Assembly: GCF_007421815.1 (NCBI RefSeq)
Contig: NZ_VLNT01000015.1
Location: 1-64,000 of the forward strand
Length of the DNA: 64,000 nt
Reading direction: 5' to 3'
From: Aeromicrobium piscarium
Lineage (GTDB): Bacteria; Actinomycetota; Actinomycetes; Propionibacteriales; Nocardioidaceae
Each line of letters opens with the position of its first letter. Positions within the stretch are counted from its first letter, which is position 1. The notes beneath the pieces were generated by a model. It worked only from the letters and a program-made list of their open reading frames with translations, was not told the origin of the DNA and searched no databases. The translations under genes and the position numbers were made by a program. This document shows, piece after piece, positions 26,517 through 34,902 of the stretch.

Positions 26517-27625
26517 ATCGTCCCCTCCTGCCCACCACGACCCCGCTGCCGATCATCAGCTCCGCGCAGGCCTGGGAAGCCCAACAGCGGCTCGTGGCAG
26601 CCGTCGCCGAGCATCTGCCCGAGGGCGCTGTGTTCCGCAGCGATGCCGGGGTGGTGCCGGGCCTCGGGCAGCCCGACACCACGCGTCGGGTGGAGCGTTC
26701 GCTCGCGCAGACCTTCGGTGCTGACGACGCCTGTCTCGTGCAAGGCGCCGGCACCGGTGCCATCCGTGCCGCACTGTCCGCCGGTCCGTGGGCCGAGGGC
26801 TCGCGCCGGCTCATCGTCCACGACGCCCCGGACTACTCGACGACGGCGACCACCTTCCGCGACGGCCTCGTCGAGCCGGTCCGCGTCGACTTCGAGGACA
26901 TCGAGGCCGTCCGTCGGACGTTCGAGGAGGAGCCGGCCGCATGGGTGTACGTGCAGCACACTCGACAACGACTCGGCGACGCCCACCAGCCCGCCGAGGT
27001 GATCGCCCTGGCCGCCGAGGCCGGACGGCGCGTCATCGTCGACGACAACTACGCGGTGTTCCGCGCGCCGCGCATCGGCACCGAGCTCGGCGCCGATGTC
27101 TCCGCGTTCTCGCTCTTCAAACTGCACGGCCCCGAGGGTGTCGGCGTCGTCGTCGGCGCCGGCGACGTCGTCGAGCGGGTGCGCCATGCCAACTACTCGG
27201 GGGGCGGACAGGTCCAGGGCCATCAGGCGCTCGCCGCGCTCCAGGCCCTCGTCATGGTGCCGCTCAACTGGGCGGCCCAGGCCCAGGCCTCCGTCGAGCT
27301 CGTCGCCTCGCTGTCCGAGGGTGGCGTCCCGGGCATCGTCGACGCCCGTCTCGCCAATGTCCAGGACCTGTGCGTCATCGCCCTCCTGGACGAGCCCGTC
27401 GCCGAGCACGTGCCCCAGTGGGCCGCGGAGCACGGTGCCGCTCGTTTCCCGGTCGGTTCCAACTCCCGCTACGAGATCACCCCGCTCGTCTACCGGCTCT
27501 CGTCCTCGACCCTCGAGGCGCAGCCGGAGCTGCGGGAGTGGGCCGTGCGCGTCAATCCGATGCGTGCCGGGGCCGGGCTGACCGCCGACATCCTGCGCCG
27601 AGCCCTGGCCGAGAGAGGAGCCTGA
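26513..27625 (+). CDS. yhfS: YhfS-like PLP-dependent aminotransferase-fold enzyme
   Basis: 370 residues, fold type I PLP enzyme. K203 in SAFSLFKLHGPEGVG is the likely Schiff-base lysine; VDDNYAVF supplies the aspartate contacting the pyridine nitrogen. It resembles cystathionine-lyase/selenocysteine-synthase relatives, as E. coli YhfS does. ATG 26,513 overlaps the php stop. Together with the second PLP enzyme next door it suggests the pathway handles an amino compound. Confidence 0.83.
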   Translation: MNRPLLPTTTPLPIISSAQAWEAQQRLVAAVAEHLPEGAVFRSDAGVVPGLGQPDTTRRVERSLAQTFGADDACLVQGAGTGAIRAALSAGPWAEGSRRLIVHDAPDYSTTATTFRDGLVEPVRVDFEDIEAVRRTFEEEPAAWVYVQHTRQRLGDAHQPAEVIALAAEAGRRVIVDDNYAVFRAPRIGTELGADVSAFSLFKLHGPEGVGVVVGAGDVVERVRHANYSGGGQVQGHQALAALQALVMVPLNWAAQAQASVELVASLSEGGVPGIVDARLANVQDLCVIALLDEPVAEHVPQWAAEHGAARFPVGSNSRYEITPLVYRLSSSTLEAQPELREWAVRVNPMRAGAGLTADILRRALAERGA

Positions 27626-28789
27626 GTGTTCCTGCCCACCACCCAACGCCGCAATCCCGAGTTGATCGACGCGGCCGTCGCGCTCCACCGCGACGGTGTC
27701 ATCGAGCCCGACACCTACGTCATCGACCGTGATGCCGTCGCTCGCAACGCCGCCGCCCTCGCGACCGCGGGGCGTGAGCACGACGTCGACCTGTGGTTCG
27801 TCGCCAAGCAGTACGGTCGCAACCCCCTCGTGAGCGCGACCATCGCCGAGCACATCGGCTCCGCGACCGCGATCGACCATCGGGAAGCACAGACCCTCCT
27901 CGACGTCGGTGTGCGGCTCGCTAACCTCGGCCACCTCGTGCAGATCCCTGTCCGCCGGCTGCCGGCACTGCTGGCCGCCGATCCCGGCTACGTGACGGTG
28001 ACCGATAACGAGAACCTGCGCGCCGTCGCGGCCGCCTCCTCGGCACTGGGCCGCACGCAGCGAGTGTTCCTCAAGGTCCGCGGTGCCCAGAACGTCACGT
28101 TCCCGGGGCAGGACGGCGGCTTCGAGCTCGACGACATCGAGGGAGCACTCGCCCTGGCCCGCGGGATCGACGGCGCCGAGATCGCCGGAGTGACCGGGTT
28201 CCCCTGCATCAGCTTCGACGAGTCCGCGCAGCGTCCGGAGCCTACCGAGACCTACCCGAGGGTGGTTGAGGCGGCTCGCCTCCTGAGCAGCCATGGCATC
28301 GATCCACTGCTGTCGCTGCCCAGTCATACGAGCGTCAGCACGATCGGGCAGATCGCCGACCTCGGCGGACACATCGGTGAACCGGGTCACGCGCTCACCG
28401 GGACGACTCCGGAGCACGCGGTCCGTGACGATCTCGTCGAGCAGCCGGCGCTCGTGTACGTCTCCGAGATCGCCCAGCTCGGCTCGGCGCCCAGCGTCTT
28501 CGGCGGCGGCTTCTACTCACGGGGTCACGCGCGGCGGATGGTCGTGCACACCGATCACGGACCCAGGGCCGCGACCCTGCACAAGGCCCCCGCCGCGAGC
28601 ATCGACTACTACCGCAGGTTCGACTGGGACGAGGAGGGTCCGCAGGCGCGGATCGGCGACACCGCCGTCATGGCCTTCCGCACGCAGATCTTCGTGACCC
28701 GCTCGCAGGTCGCCGTCGTCTCGGGCCTCGGAGCCGGTGCTCCCCGTCTGGACGGTGTGTTCGACCCACAGGGGAGGAGGCTGCGATGA
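27626..28789 (+). CDS. yhfX: YhfX-like PLP enzyme (alanine-racemase fold)
   Basis: 387 residues, fold type III. K61 in WFVAKQYGRNP is the expected PLP lysine at the first strand of the barrel. The C-terminal beta domain carries FGGGFYSRGH. Relatives are amino-acid racemases and D-amino-acid-processing enzymes. GTG start directly abutting the previous stop. With YhfS it makes two different PLP chemistries in one operon. Confidence 0.83.
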   Translation: MFLPTTQRRNPELIDAAVALHRDGVIEPDTYVIDRDAVARNAAALATAGREHDVDLWFVAKQYGRNPLVSATIAEHIGSATAIDHREAQTLLDVGVRLANLGHLVQIPVRRLPALLAADPGYVTVTDNENLRAVAAASSALGRTQRVFLKVRGAQNVTFPGQDGGFELDDIEGALALARGIDGAEIAGVTGFPCISFDESAQRPEPTETYPRVVEAARLLSSHGIDPLLSLPSHTSVSTIGQIADLGGHIGEPGHALTGTTPEHAVRDDLVEQPALVYVSEIAQLGSAPSVFGGGFYSRGHARRMVVHTDHGPRAATLHKAPAASIDYYRRFDWDEEGPQARIGDTAVMAFRTQIFVTRSQVAVVSGLGAGAPRLDGVFDPQGRRLR

Positions 28790-30039
28790 CGAATCGCTCG
28801 GCCACGATCGTGGTCATCGACGGCTTCGGGATCGGGGCTACGGCCGATGCCGGGACGCTGCGCGCATCGGACGTCAGTGCCGACACGCTCGGCTCGCTCA
28901 CCGCCTGGTCGCGTCGTGAACGGGGCCGGGCCCTCCGCGTCCCGTGGCTGGCCCGGCTCGGTCTCGGCACGCTGCGACCCGATCTCGGCGACGATCTCGC
29001 GGACCCCCTGGCCGGGCCGCCGCTCGACGCCGTCGCGCGGCGCAGCGCTCTGGGTTACCCGGGGGCCGACTCCTTCGCGGGGCACCAGACGCTCATGGGC
29101 GCCGACATGTCCCATGTGACCCTGTGCCTACTGGCCGAAAGGCTCGATATCGTCACCGATGCGCTGCGCGCGGCGGGCCACGAGGTCGATCGCCTCAACG
29201 GGCTCCCGCTCCTGGTGGTCGACGGAGTCGCTCTCGTGCACGACAACCTGGAAGCCGATCCGGGGCTGAACTGGAACGTCTCCTGCCGGCTGACCGATCT
29301 GCCTTTCGACGAGATCGTCGCCATCGCGAGGATCGTCCGATCGGTGGCTCCCGTCGCCCGGGTGATCGCTGTCGGCGGTCACACCGACCGGCCGCTCACC
29401 GAGGCCGTCAGGGAGGGGGCAGACGGTGCGATCGGCATGGACACCCCGGCGAGCGGGCTCTATCGGCACGACGGGCTCGAGGTCCTCCATCTGGGGGCCG
29501 AGGTCGACCATGAGCGTCAGCTGCACGAGGTCGCAGCCCGTCACGGCATCGATGTCGCGCTCGTCGGCAAGGCTGCCGACCTGCTCGTCGGCGCCGCGGA
29601 TCTCCGTCGTGAGCCGGCGGTCGAGACCGACCGGATCATGGACACCGTGGTCGAGGGCGCCGGCCATGGGTTGGTGGTGGCCAATGTGCAGCAGACCGAT
29701 CTCGCCGGTCATTCCCAGGAGCCGGAGGCGTATGCCGATCTGCTCGAATACGTGGACGAGCGGATCGGCGAGATCGCCTGTGCCGGTGGTCCCGACGACC
29801 TACTGGTGATCACCGCCGACCACGGCAACGACCCTTCCATCGGCCATCCCTTCCACACCCGCGAATGGGTGCCCGTGCTCGCCTGCCGAGGTGCGACCGA
29901 GACCCACCTGTCCAAGGGGCACGACCTGACGTCCCTGGCCGATGTCGGTGCCGGCGTCGCGCGCTGGCTCGGCCTGCCCGCCGAACTGGCGGTCGGCACC
30001 CCCACTGAACTGCTGCGACCCGAGGAGAACCCCCGATGA
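28786..30039 (+). CDS. yhfW: YhfW-like phosphopentomutase-family enzyme
   Basis: 417 residues, alkaline-phosphatase superfamily. The metal site is visible at both ends: VVIDGFGIGATADAG at the N-terminus and ITADHGNDPSIGHPFHTREW at the C-terminus. GADSFAGHQTLMG contains the candidate Thr nucleophile, and a cap domain lies between. E. coli YhfW is annotated as phosphopentomutase-like, so a phosphate-transfer step on a phosphosugar or phosphoamino sugar is likely. The start overlaps the upstream stop (ATGA). Confidence 0.85.
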   Translation: MTNRSATIVVIDGFGIGATADAGTLRASDVSADTLGSLTAWSRRERGRALRVPWLARLGLGTLRPDLGDDLADPLAGPPLDAVARRSALGYPGADSFAGHQTLMGADMSHVTLCLLAERLDIVTDALRAAGHEVDRLNGLPLLVVDGVALVHDNLEADPGLNWNVSCRLTDLPFDEIVAIARIVRSVAPVARVIAVGGHTDRPLTEAVREGADGAIGMDTPASGLYRHDGLEVLHLGAEVDHERQLHEVAARHGIDVALVGKAADLLVGAADLRREPAVETDRIMDTVVEGAGHGLVVANVQQTDLAGHSQEPEAYADLLEYVDERIGEIACAGGPDDLLVITADHGNDPSIGHPFHTREWVPVLACRGATETHLSKGHDLTSLADVGAGVARWLGLPAELAVGTPTELLRPEENPR

Positions 30040-31061
30040 CCGAGCTTGGCCGTCAGATGAGCCAGGAGATGGACGAACAGCCAGCTGCGCTCGCACGGAT
30101 CGCGGACCGCTTCGAGGCGATCGTCGAGGAGCTGCGGCGCCATGGCGCCGAGTCCCGGCGGGGGCTGGCCGTGCTGGCGCGAGGCTCGAGCGACAACGCC
30201 GCACGGGTGGCCTCCTACGCGGCCCAGGCGCGCAGCGGCACGCCGGTCAGCCTGCTGACGCCGAGTGTGTACACGGCCTACGGGCAGTCGCCGGCTGCCT
30301 ACGCGTCGTGGCTCGTCCTGGCGCTGTCGCAGTCCGGGCGCACACCCGAGATCGTCGACCTGGCCGCCTCGTGCCGTGAGGCGGGGGCGCTGGTCGTCGG
30401 CGTGACCAATGACGGCGACTCGCCCTTGGCGGCGGTCAGCGACGTGCCGGTCGTGCTCGGCGTAGGGGAGGAGAAGGCGGTGCCGGCCACCAAGACGGTG
30501 ACCGCGCAGATGCTCGCCGGACTCGCTGTCGTCACTGCGCTCGGCGGCCCACGGATCAGCGGCGGCAAGCTCGCCGCCTTGGGGGATCAGGCTCGCGAGG
30601 TGCTCGACGACGGGGAGTCGATGCAGGCTCTCGGCGGCGAGCTCGCCGCCTTCGGGGCGATGGCACTGGTGGGGCGCGGCTTCTGTGATGCCGCCGCGTT
30701 CGAGTCCGCGCTCAAGCTCCAGGAGACCGCGGGTGTCGCCGCGCACGGATTCTCGACCGCGGACTTCCGGCACGGCCCGGTCCACCTCGCCCATGCGGGC
30801 GTCCCCGTCATCGGATTCGCCGGTGACGGTCCGGCCGATGACGATACACGCGATCTGATCGGCGCTCTGCGAGCTGATGGCCGGTTGGCCCGGCTCATCG
30901 GGTCCGGAGACGCCGACGCCGGCCTTCCGGCCACCAACCCCGAGCTCACGACGATCCTCGCGACCATCCGCGGGCAGCAGTTGGCACTCGCGATATCGCG
31001 AGCCCGGGGTATCGATCCCGACCAGCCGGAGGGTCTCTCGAAGGTCACACCGACGGTGTGA
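30036..31061 (+). CDS. SIS-domain sugar isomerase/deglycase (GlmS/AgaS/FrlB-like)
   Basis: 341 residues with two SIS domains. It has the opening GRQMSQEMDEQPAAL, ARGSSDNAARVASY, the phosphosugar-binding LSQSGRTPEIVDL and EEKAVPATKTVTAQ, matching the isomerase half of GlmS without the glutaminase. Such enzymes deaminate or deglycate 6-phosphorylated amino sugars or fructosamines. It is not part of the E. coli yhf cluster, and its coupling here (ATGA overlap) is a clue that the substrate is a phosphorylated sugar-amine adduct. It ends three bases before the convergent malic enzyme. Confidence 0.88.
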   Translation: MTELGRQMSQEMDEQPAALARIADRFEAIVEELRRHGAESRRGLAVLARGSSDNAARVASYAAQARSGTPVSLLTPSVYTAYGQSPAAYASWLVLALSQSGRTPEIVDLAASCREAGALVVGVTNDGDSPLAAVSDVPVVLGVGEEKAVPATKTVTAQMLAGLAVVTALGGPRISGGKLAALGDQAREVLDDGESMQALGGELAAFGAMALVGRGFCDAAAFESALKLQETAGVAAHGFSTADFRHGPVHLAHAGVPVIGFAGDGPADDDTRDLIGALRADGRLARLIGSGDADAGLPATNPELTTILATIRGQQLALAISRARGIDPDQPEGLSKVTPTV

Positions 31062-31064
31062 GCC

Positions 31065-32504
31065 TCAGCTCGACGACTCGCGCAGCTGCTCGCGGGCGAC
31101 CCGCTCCACCGATTCGGCGACCCGATGGTGGACCTCGGGATGGAACACGCTGGGCACGATGTAGTCGGCGTTGAGTTCCTCGTCCTCGACGCAGGCCGCG
31201 ATAGCCTCGGCAGCCGCGATGAGGACCGGCACGTCGATATCGTGCGCGTGAGCGTCCAGGAGACCGCGGAAGATGCCCGGGAATGCGAGGACGTTGTTGA
31301 TCTGGTTCGGGTAGTCCGAACGGCCGGTGGCCACGACCGTGGCGTGCTCGCGGGCGAGCGAGGGGTCGATCTCCGGGTCGGGATTGGCCAGCGCGAAGAC
31401 CACCGCGCCGTCGGCCATCTTGGCGACATCGGCAGCACCGATCAGGCCGGGAGCGGAGACGCCGATGAACACATCGGCTCCCGGGAGCGCGTCGCGCAGG
31501 GTGCCGGACAGGCCCTCGGGATTGGTGTTCTCGCCGATCCACTTCAGCGTCGGGTCGGTATCGCCGCGGGCGGTCGAGACGACACCGTCGATGTCGCAGA
31601 CGACCACATTGCGCAGACCGGCGCCGAGCAGCAGCCGCAGGATCGCGGTTCCGGCGGCGCCCGCGCCGACGAGCACGACGCGCACCTCGTCGAGGGACTT
31701 CTCCACGACGCGCAGCGCGTTGCGCAGCGCCGCGAGCACGACGATCGCGGTGCCGTGCTGGTCGTCGTGGAAGACGGGGATGTCGAGCCGCTCGCGGAGA
31801 CGCTTCTCGATCTCGAAGCAGCGAGGCGCGGAGATGTCCTCCAGATTGATGCCGGCGAATCCGGGGGCGACGGCCGCGACGGTCTCCACGATCGCGTCGA
31901 CATCCTGCGTGTCGAGGCACAGCGGCCACGCGTCGATGGCACCGAAGGTCTTGAACAGCGCCGCCTTGCCCTCCATCACCGGCAGTGCCGCATGAGGACC
32001 GATGTTGCCGAGACCCAGGACCGCCGAGCCGTCGCTGACGACCGCGACGCTGTTGCGCTTCACGGTCAGGCGGCGCGCGTCCTCGCGGTCGGCGGCGATC
32101 GCCTGGCAGATGCGCGCGACGCCGGGCGTGTAGACCATCGAGAGGTCGTCGCGGTTGCGCAGCGGGTGCTTCGAGGCGGTCTCGATGACGCCACCGAGGT
32201 GCATGAGGAAGGTACGGTCCGAGACCTTCTTGACGTCGACATCCGGGATGTCGCGCAACGCGTCGACGATGCGGTCGGCGTGCGCGGTGTCGCCCGCGGC
32301 GATCGTGAGGTCGATGCGCAGTGCATCGGAGCGCGACGCGGCGACGTCGAGCGCGGTGACGATGCCGCCTGCCGATTCCACCGTCGTGGTGAGGTGACCG
32401 ACGGCTGTTCCGCCGGGTGGCACCTCAAGGCGCACAGTGATCGAGTGGGAGATATTGGGGGACGGGTTCATGCCGATCGCGCTGTCCGTCGTCGAGTGAC
32501 TCAC
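31065..32504 (-). CDS. NAD(P)-dependent malic enzyme with N-terminal ACT domain
   Basis: 479 residues. An ACT-like regulatory domain occupies about 20-95 (SITVRLEVPPGGTAVGHL). The malic-enzyme N domain has YTPGVARICQAIA and the metal-site segment VFHDDQHGTAIV, followed by a Rossmann NAD domain (VGAGAAGTAILRLLL). It decarboxylates malate to pyruvate; the ACT domain suggests control by an amino acid or other small ligand. GTG start; an internal ATG (MNPSPN) 11 codons in is possible. No strong terminator separates it from the convergent SIS gene. Confidence 0.92.
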   Translation of the reverse strand: MSHSTTDSAIGMNPSPNISHSITVRLEVPPGGTAVGHLTTTVESAGGIVTALDVAASRSDALRIDLTIAAGDTAHADRIVDALRDIPDVDVKKVSDRTFLMHLGGVIETASKHPLRNRDDLSMVYTPGVARICQAIAADREDARRLTVKRNSVAVVSDGSAVLGLGNIGPHAALPVMEGKAALFKTFGAIDAWPLCLDTQDVDAIVETVAAVAPGFAGINLEDISAPRCFEIEKRLRERLDIPVFHDDQHGTAIVVLAALRNALRVVEKSLDEVRVVLVGAGAAGTAILRLLLGAGLRNVVVCDIDGVVSTARGDTDPTLKWIGENTNPEGLSGTLRDALPGADVFIGVSAPGLIGAADVAKMADGAVVFALANPDPEIDPSLAREHATVVATGRSDYPNQINNVLAFPGIFRGLLDAHAHDIDVPVLIAAAEAIAACVEDEELNADYIVPSVFHPEVHHRVAESVERVAREQLRESSS

Positions 32505-32532
32505 CCGCCTTTTTTACGCGATGGAGACGGTT

Positions 32533-32555
32533 ACCCGCGAGTCGGACACGCGGGT
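32533..32555. terminator. GC hairpin between monooxygenase and malic enzyme
   Basis: ACCCGCG (32,533-32,539) pairs with CGCGGGT (32,549-32,555). Located downstream of the minus-strand monooxygenase gene; reading leftward no clear U-run follows, so function as terminator is tentative. Confidence 0.3.
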
Positions 32556-32648
32556 CCGTCATCGGTCGCCCGGCCGACGAAGGGCCGGGTCCGGGTCGTC
32601 GTCCCTCAGAGGACCACGGGCCAGAGACTGAGAGATCGGGTCGACGGT

Positions 32649-32951
32649 TCAGCCGACCTCGGCGACGACGGAGTAGACGCCGGGGCTCGGTGTTCCGAGG
32701 GCCGCCGTGCGCTCGGCGTATCTCGCTGCCGCCGGATCGGCCTGTGTCGCCTGGGCGGACTCGGCGTTCTCCCAGCGGGCGATGCTGACCACGCGGCTCC
32801 GATCGGCGCTCGCCAGGATCGTGAGGGAGACGAAACCCGGGCGGTGGGAGACGACCTTCTCGGCACCCTCGGTCAGCAGGTCGACCACCTCCTGCTGTTT
32901 CGACGGATCGACGTCGATGATGTTGATGAACGTGATGGGGTCGTCGGACAT
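32649..32951 (-). CDS. antibiotic-biosynthesis-type monooxygenase (ABM domain)
   Basis: 100 residues, ferredoxin-like ABM fold: FINIIDVDPSKQQEVVDLL, PGFVSLTILASADRSRVVSIARWENAE. Members are cofactor-free quinone or polyketide monooxygenases or heme-degrading enzymes. ATG 32,951 has AGGAAGG upstream. It is divergent from the ECF41-like sigma factor with only 150 bases between, and ECF41 factors usually drive a neighbouring small oxidoreductase-type gene, so this is the probable target gene. Confidence 0.85.
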   Translation of the reverse strand: MSDDPITFINIIDVDPSKQQEVVDLLTEGAEKVVSHRPGFVSLTILASADRSRVVSIARWENAESAQATQADPAAARYAERTAALGTPSPGVYSVVAEVG

Positions 32952-32978
32952 GAGGTGCCTTCCTCTCGGTGCGGTGGA

Positions 32979-32992
32979 CGGACGATCGTCCG
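32979..32992. promoter_or_regulatory. 14-bp perfect palindrome upstream of the ABM gene
   Basis: CGGACGATCGTCCG is self-complementary and lies 28 bases before the ABM start codon, beside the larger 27-bp-arm palindrome. It could be an operator or part of the same regulatory array. Confidence 0.4.
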
Positions 32993-33003
32993 CCTACGAC
33001 CTG

Positions 33004-33069
33004 GACGACGCAGCCCGACGGATCGTGAGGCGGGACGCCGGACCTCACGATCGGTCGGGCTGCGTCGTC
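33004..33069. promoter_or_regulatory. large palindrome, possible mirrored ECF promoters
   Basis: Two 27-bp arms (33,004-33,030 and 33,043-33,069) match except one base, around a 12-base centre. Read outward, each arm contains CCTCACGAT followed by CGTCGTC, resembling an ECF41-type -35 (TGTCACA-like) and -10 (CGTC). The palindrome therefore places the same promoter-like sequence toward the sigma gene and toward the ABM gene. It could instead belong to the class of large intergenic hairpins seen elsewhere in the window. Confidence 0.5.
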
Positions 33070-33101
33070 TTGAATAGGACAGGACGTCACGAGGAGGGGC
33101 C

Positions 33102-34025
33102 ATGACGCACCAGAGCCGGACCGGCCGGGGCGGGCAGTCTGAGCCGGTCGAACGCGAGGCGCTGTTCGGCCTCGCCTACCGGCTGCTCGGTTCGGTCGCC
33201 GATGCCGAGGACGCGGTGCAGGAGGCCTACGTCCGCTGGTACCGCCTCGACGACCGAGATCATCGGCAGGTCGCGTCACCGCGCGCATGGCTCCTCACGA
33301 CGGTCGGCCGCATCGGACTCGACATGCTCCGCAGCGCCCGCGTCCGTCGGGAACGGTATGTGGGGGAGTGGCTCCCCGAGCCCGTGCCGATGCCGGGACG
33401 GTGGACCAGCCACGCCGAGGGCGATCCCCTCGATCCCGCCGACCGGATGACGATGGACGAGTCGGTGTCGATGGCGCTCCTGATCGTGCTGGAGTCGATG
33501 ACCCCGGCCGAACGTATGGCCTTCGTCCTTCATGACGTGTTCAGATGCACCTTCCCGGAGGTCGCGGCAGTCGTCGGTCGCAGTCCGGAGGCGTGCCGGC
33601 AGCTCGCTGCGTCCGCCCGTCGCCGGTTGCGGCAGACGCGTGCTCGACCGGTGAGCCGCTCCGAGCACACCGCGGCCGTCCGCTCCTTCGCTCGTGCCTG
33701 GCGGGCGGGCGACCTCGCCGGCCTCGTCAGTGCGCTCGATCCGTCGGCGACGGCGGTCACCGACGGAGGCGGCATCGTCTCCGCCTCCGTTGCTCCGCTT
33801 CGGGGTGCCGAGGAGGTCGCGTGGTTCTTCCTCGGCGTCGCCGGGAGACAGCCGGACCTCACGATCGTCGAGGACATGGTCAATGGCGAGGCGGGGCTCG
33901 TGGCGACCGGAGTGGGCCGCGTCCTCGCCGTGATCACCTTCACCGTGGGCGATGGAAGGATCCAACGGGTCCACGCGGTCCGCAATCCCGACAAGCTCAC
34001 GGCCTGGAACGAGATCGTGACTTAG
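33102..34025 (+). CDS. ECF41-type sigma factor with SnoaL-like C-terminal domain
   Basis: 307 residues. Sigma region 2 (LFGLAYRLLGSVADAEDAVQ) and region 4 (FVLHDVFRCTFPEVAAVVG) are followed by a C-terminal extension of about 110 residues. The extension carries the ECF41 hallmarks DGGG (TDGGGIVSA) and NPDKL (VRNPDKLTAW). In this group the extension replaces an anti-sigma factor. ATG with GAGGAGGGG upstream. Probably transcribes the divergent monooxygenase and itself. Confidence 0.9.
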   Translation: MTHQSRTGRGGQSEPVEREALFGLAYRLLGSVADAEDAVQEAYVRWYRLDDRDHRQVASPRAWLLTTVGRIGLDMLRSARVRRERYVGEWLPEPVPMPGRWTSHAEGDPLDPADRMTMDESVSMALLIVLESMTPAERMAFVLHDVFRCTFPEVAAVVGRSPEACRQLAASARRRLRQTRARPVSRSEHTAAVRSFARAWRAGDLAGLVSALDPSATAVTDGGGIVSASVAPLRGAEEVAWFFLGVAGRQPDLTIVEDMVNGEAGLVATGVGRVLAVITFTVGDGRIQRVHAVRNPDKLTAWNEIVT

Positions 34026-34068
34026 GTGAACGATGCATTGTGGTCGCCATGGCCGCCGTAACGCATCA

Positions 34069-34188
34069 TCATGAGTCCATCAACACGGCACGGGCGGCCT
34101 CGAGGCGCGCGACCGGGATCCGATAGGGCGAGCAGCAGACGTAATCGAGTCCGATCTGGACGCCGAGGTGGAGGGCGGAGTTGGCAGA
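34069..34188 (-). pseudogene. pyruvate phosphate dikinase, C-terminal remnant
   Basis: About 39 residues, HLGVQIGLDYVCCSPYRIP followed by VARLEAARAV, match the end of PpdK (usual form [23 protein letters not shown]). The rest of the 870-residue enzyme is missing; upstream sequence in this frame is not protein-like. A decayed tail, part of a cluster of three gene fragments. Confidence 0.65.
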
Positions 34189-34263
34189 TCGTCCTCGCTC
34201 GAGCCCGGTGATCCTCGTCGCCCTGTGACCTGGGTGTGGGGCGCGAGTACCTGGTGCCAGACC

Positions 34264-34476
34264 CCGCCACAGCAGCACCGCCTGATGGCCGCGGCATCCG
34301 AGGACGCCTCGTTGGAGGTCGCCTTGAACTCCTCGGGGATCTATGTCGGCATCGGCCTCGGCACTCTCATCGGCGGCCTCGGAGGCGGTGCGTCCTGGAT
34401 GTTCCTCTCCGGCGCCGCGCTCGCCATCCTCACCGCGGTCTTCCTGACCACGATCCGCCCGGTCTCTCGGCGATGA
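34264..34476 (+). pseudogene. MFS transporter, C-terminal remnant
   Basis: About 70 residues with VALNSSGIYVGIGLGTLIGG and a last hydrophobic helix (WMFLSGAALAILTAVFL), typical of the final two helices of DHA1-type drug exporters; PQQHRLMAAASEDASLEV precedes them as in those proteins. No start or upstream helices are present. The frame opens only at 34,168. Confidence 0.65.
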
Positions 34477-34527
34477 CCGGCGTGCCGACCGACCCGGTCC
34501 AGGACGGACGATGTGCTTCCGCGGTTG

Positions 34528-34866
34528 TCATGGCAACCGCCGAGCCACGGCGGAGCAGGTGGTGCCGGTGTCGACGATCACGCTGGAGCCATCGGGGATC
34601 AGCTCCACGGTGGCGGCGGCGATCGACTGCTTCTGCTCCAGATGTCCGCCGAGGCGGACCGCGAACGGCAGGCGGCTGCCGCGCGTGGGCAGGCTCACCG
34701 CTCCGCCGTGGGTACGGCGCAGCACACCCTGGCGTTCCAGCTCGGCGAGGTCGCGCCGGATGGTCATCGGCGACGTGCCGGTGGCCCGCGCCAGGTCGCC
34801 GACGCGGGCACCGCCGGGGACGCGGACCGCGTTGGCGATCGTTTTGAGCCGATTCGCACGTTGCAC
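34528..34866 (-). pseudogene. DeoR-family repressor, truncated after about 110 residues
   Basis: The N-terminal DeoR helix-turn-helix is intact (QRANRLKTIANAVRVPGG, TGTSPMTIRRDLAELERQG), and the sensor domain starts (SVIVDTGTTCSAVARRL) but ends at a stop where the family continues for about 140 more residues. GTG 34,866 fits the family start; an ATG at 34,905 is also in frame. It may still bind DNA but cannot sense a sugar phosphate. Divergent from an intact MFS gene, its likely former target. Confidence 0.7.
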
Positions 34867-34902
34867 ATGTTCGATTCCACGGCAAGAGTGCTCGATGTGC
34901 AA
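34861..34902. promoter_or_regulatory. inverted repeat between truncated deoR and MFS gene
   Basis: TTGCACAT (34,861-34,868) and ATGTGCAA (34,895-34,902) are perfect 8-bp arms 26 bases apart, overlapping the start regions of both divergent genes. A plausible operator for the DeoR-type protein. Confidence 0.45.

Noticed and set aside
26468-28417. 649-codon open frame on the minus strand
   Set aside because: Antisense to php, yhfS and yhfX; low-complexity, Gly/Arg/Asp-rich, no motif. Typical of high-GC antisense frames.
31125-33077. 650-codon open frame on the plus strand
   Set aside because: Antisense to the malic enzyme and ABM genes, which have clear motifs; composition not protein-like.
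34513-34866. N-terminal extension of the MFS gene
   Set aside because: In-frame but antisense to the DeoR helix-turn-helix and not hydrophobic; true start is near the dyad.
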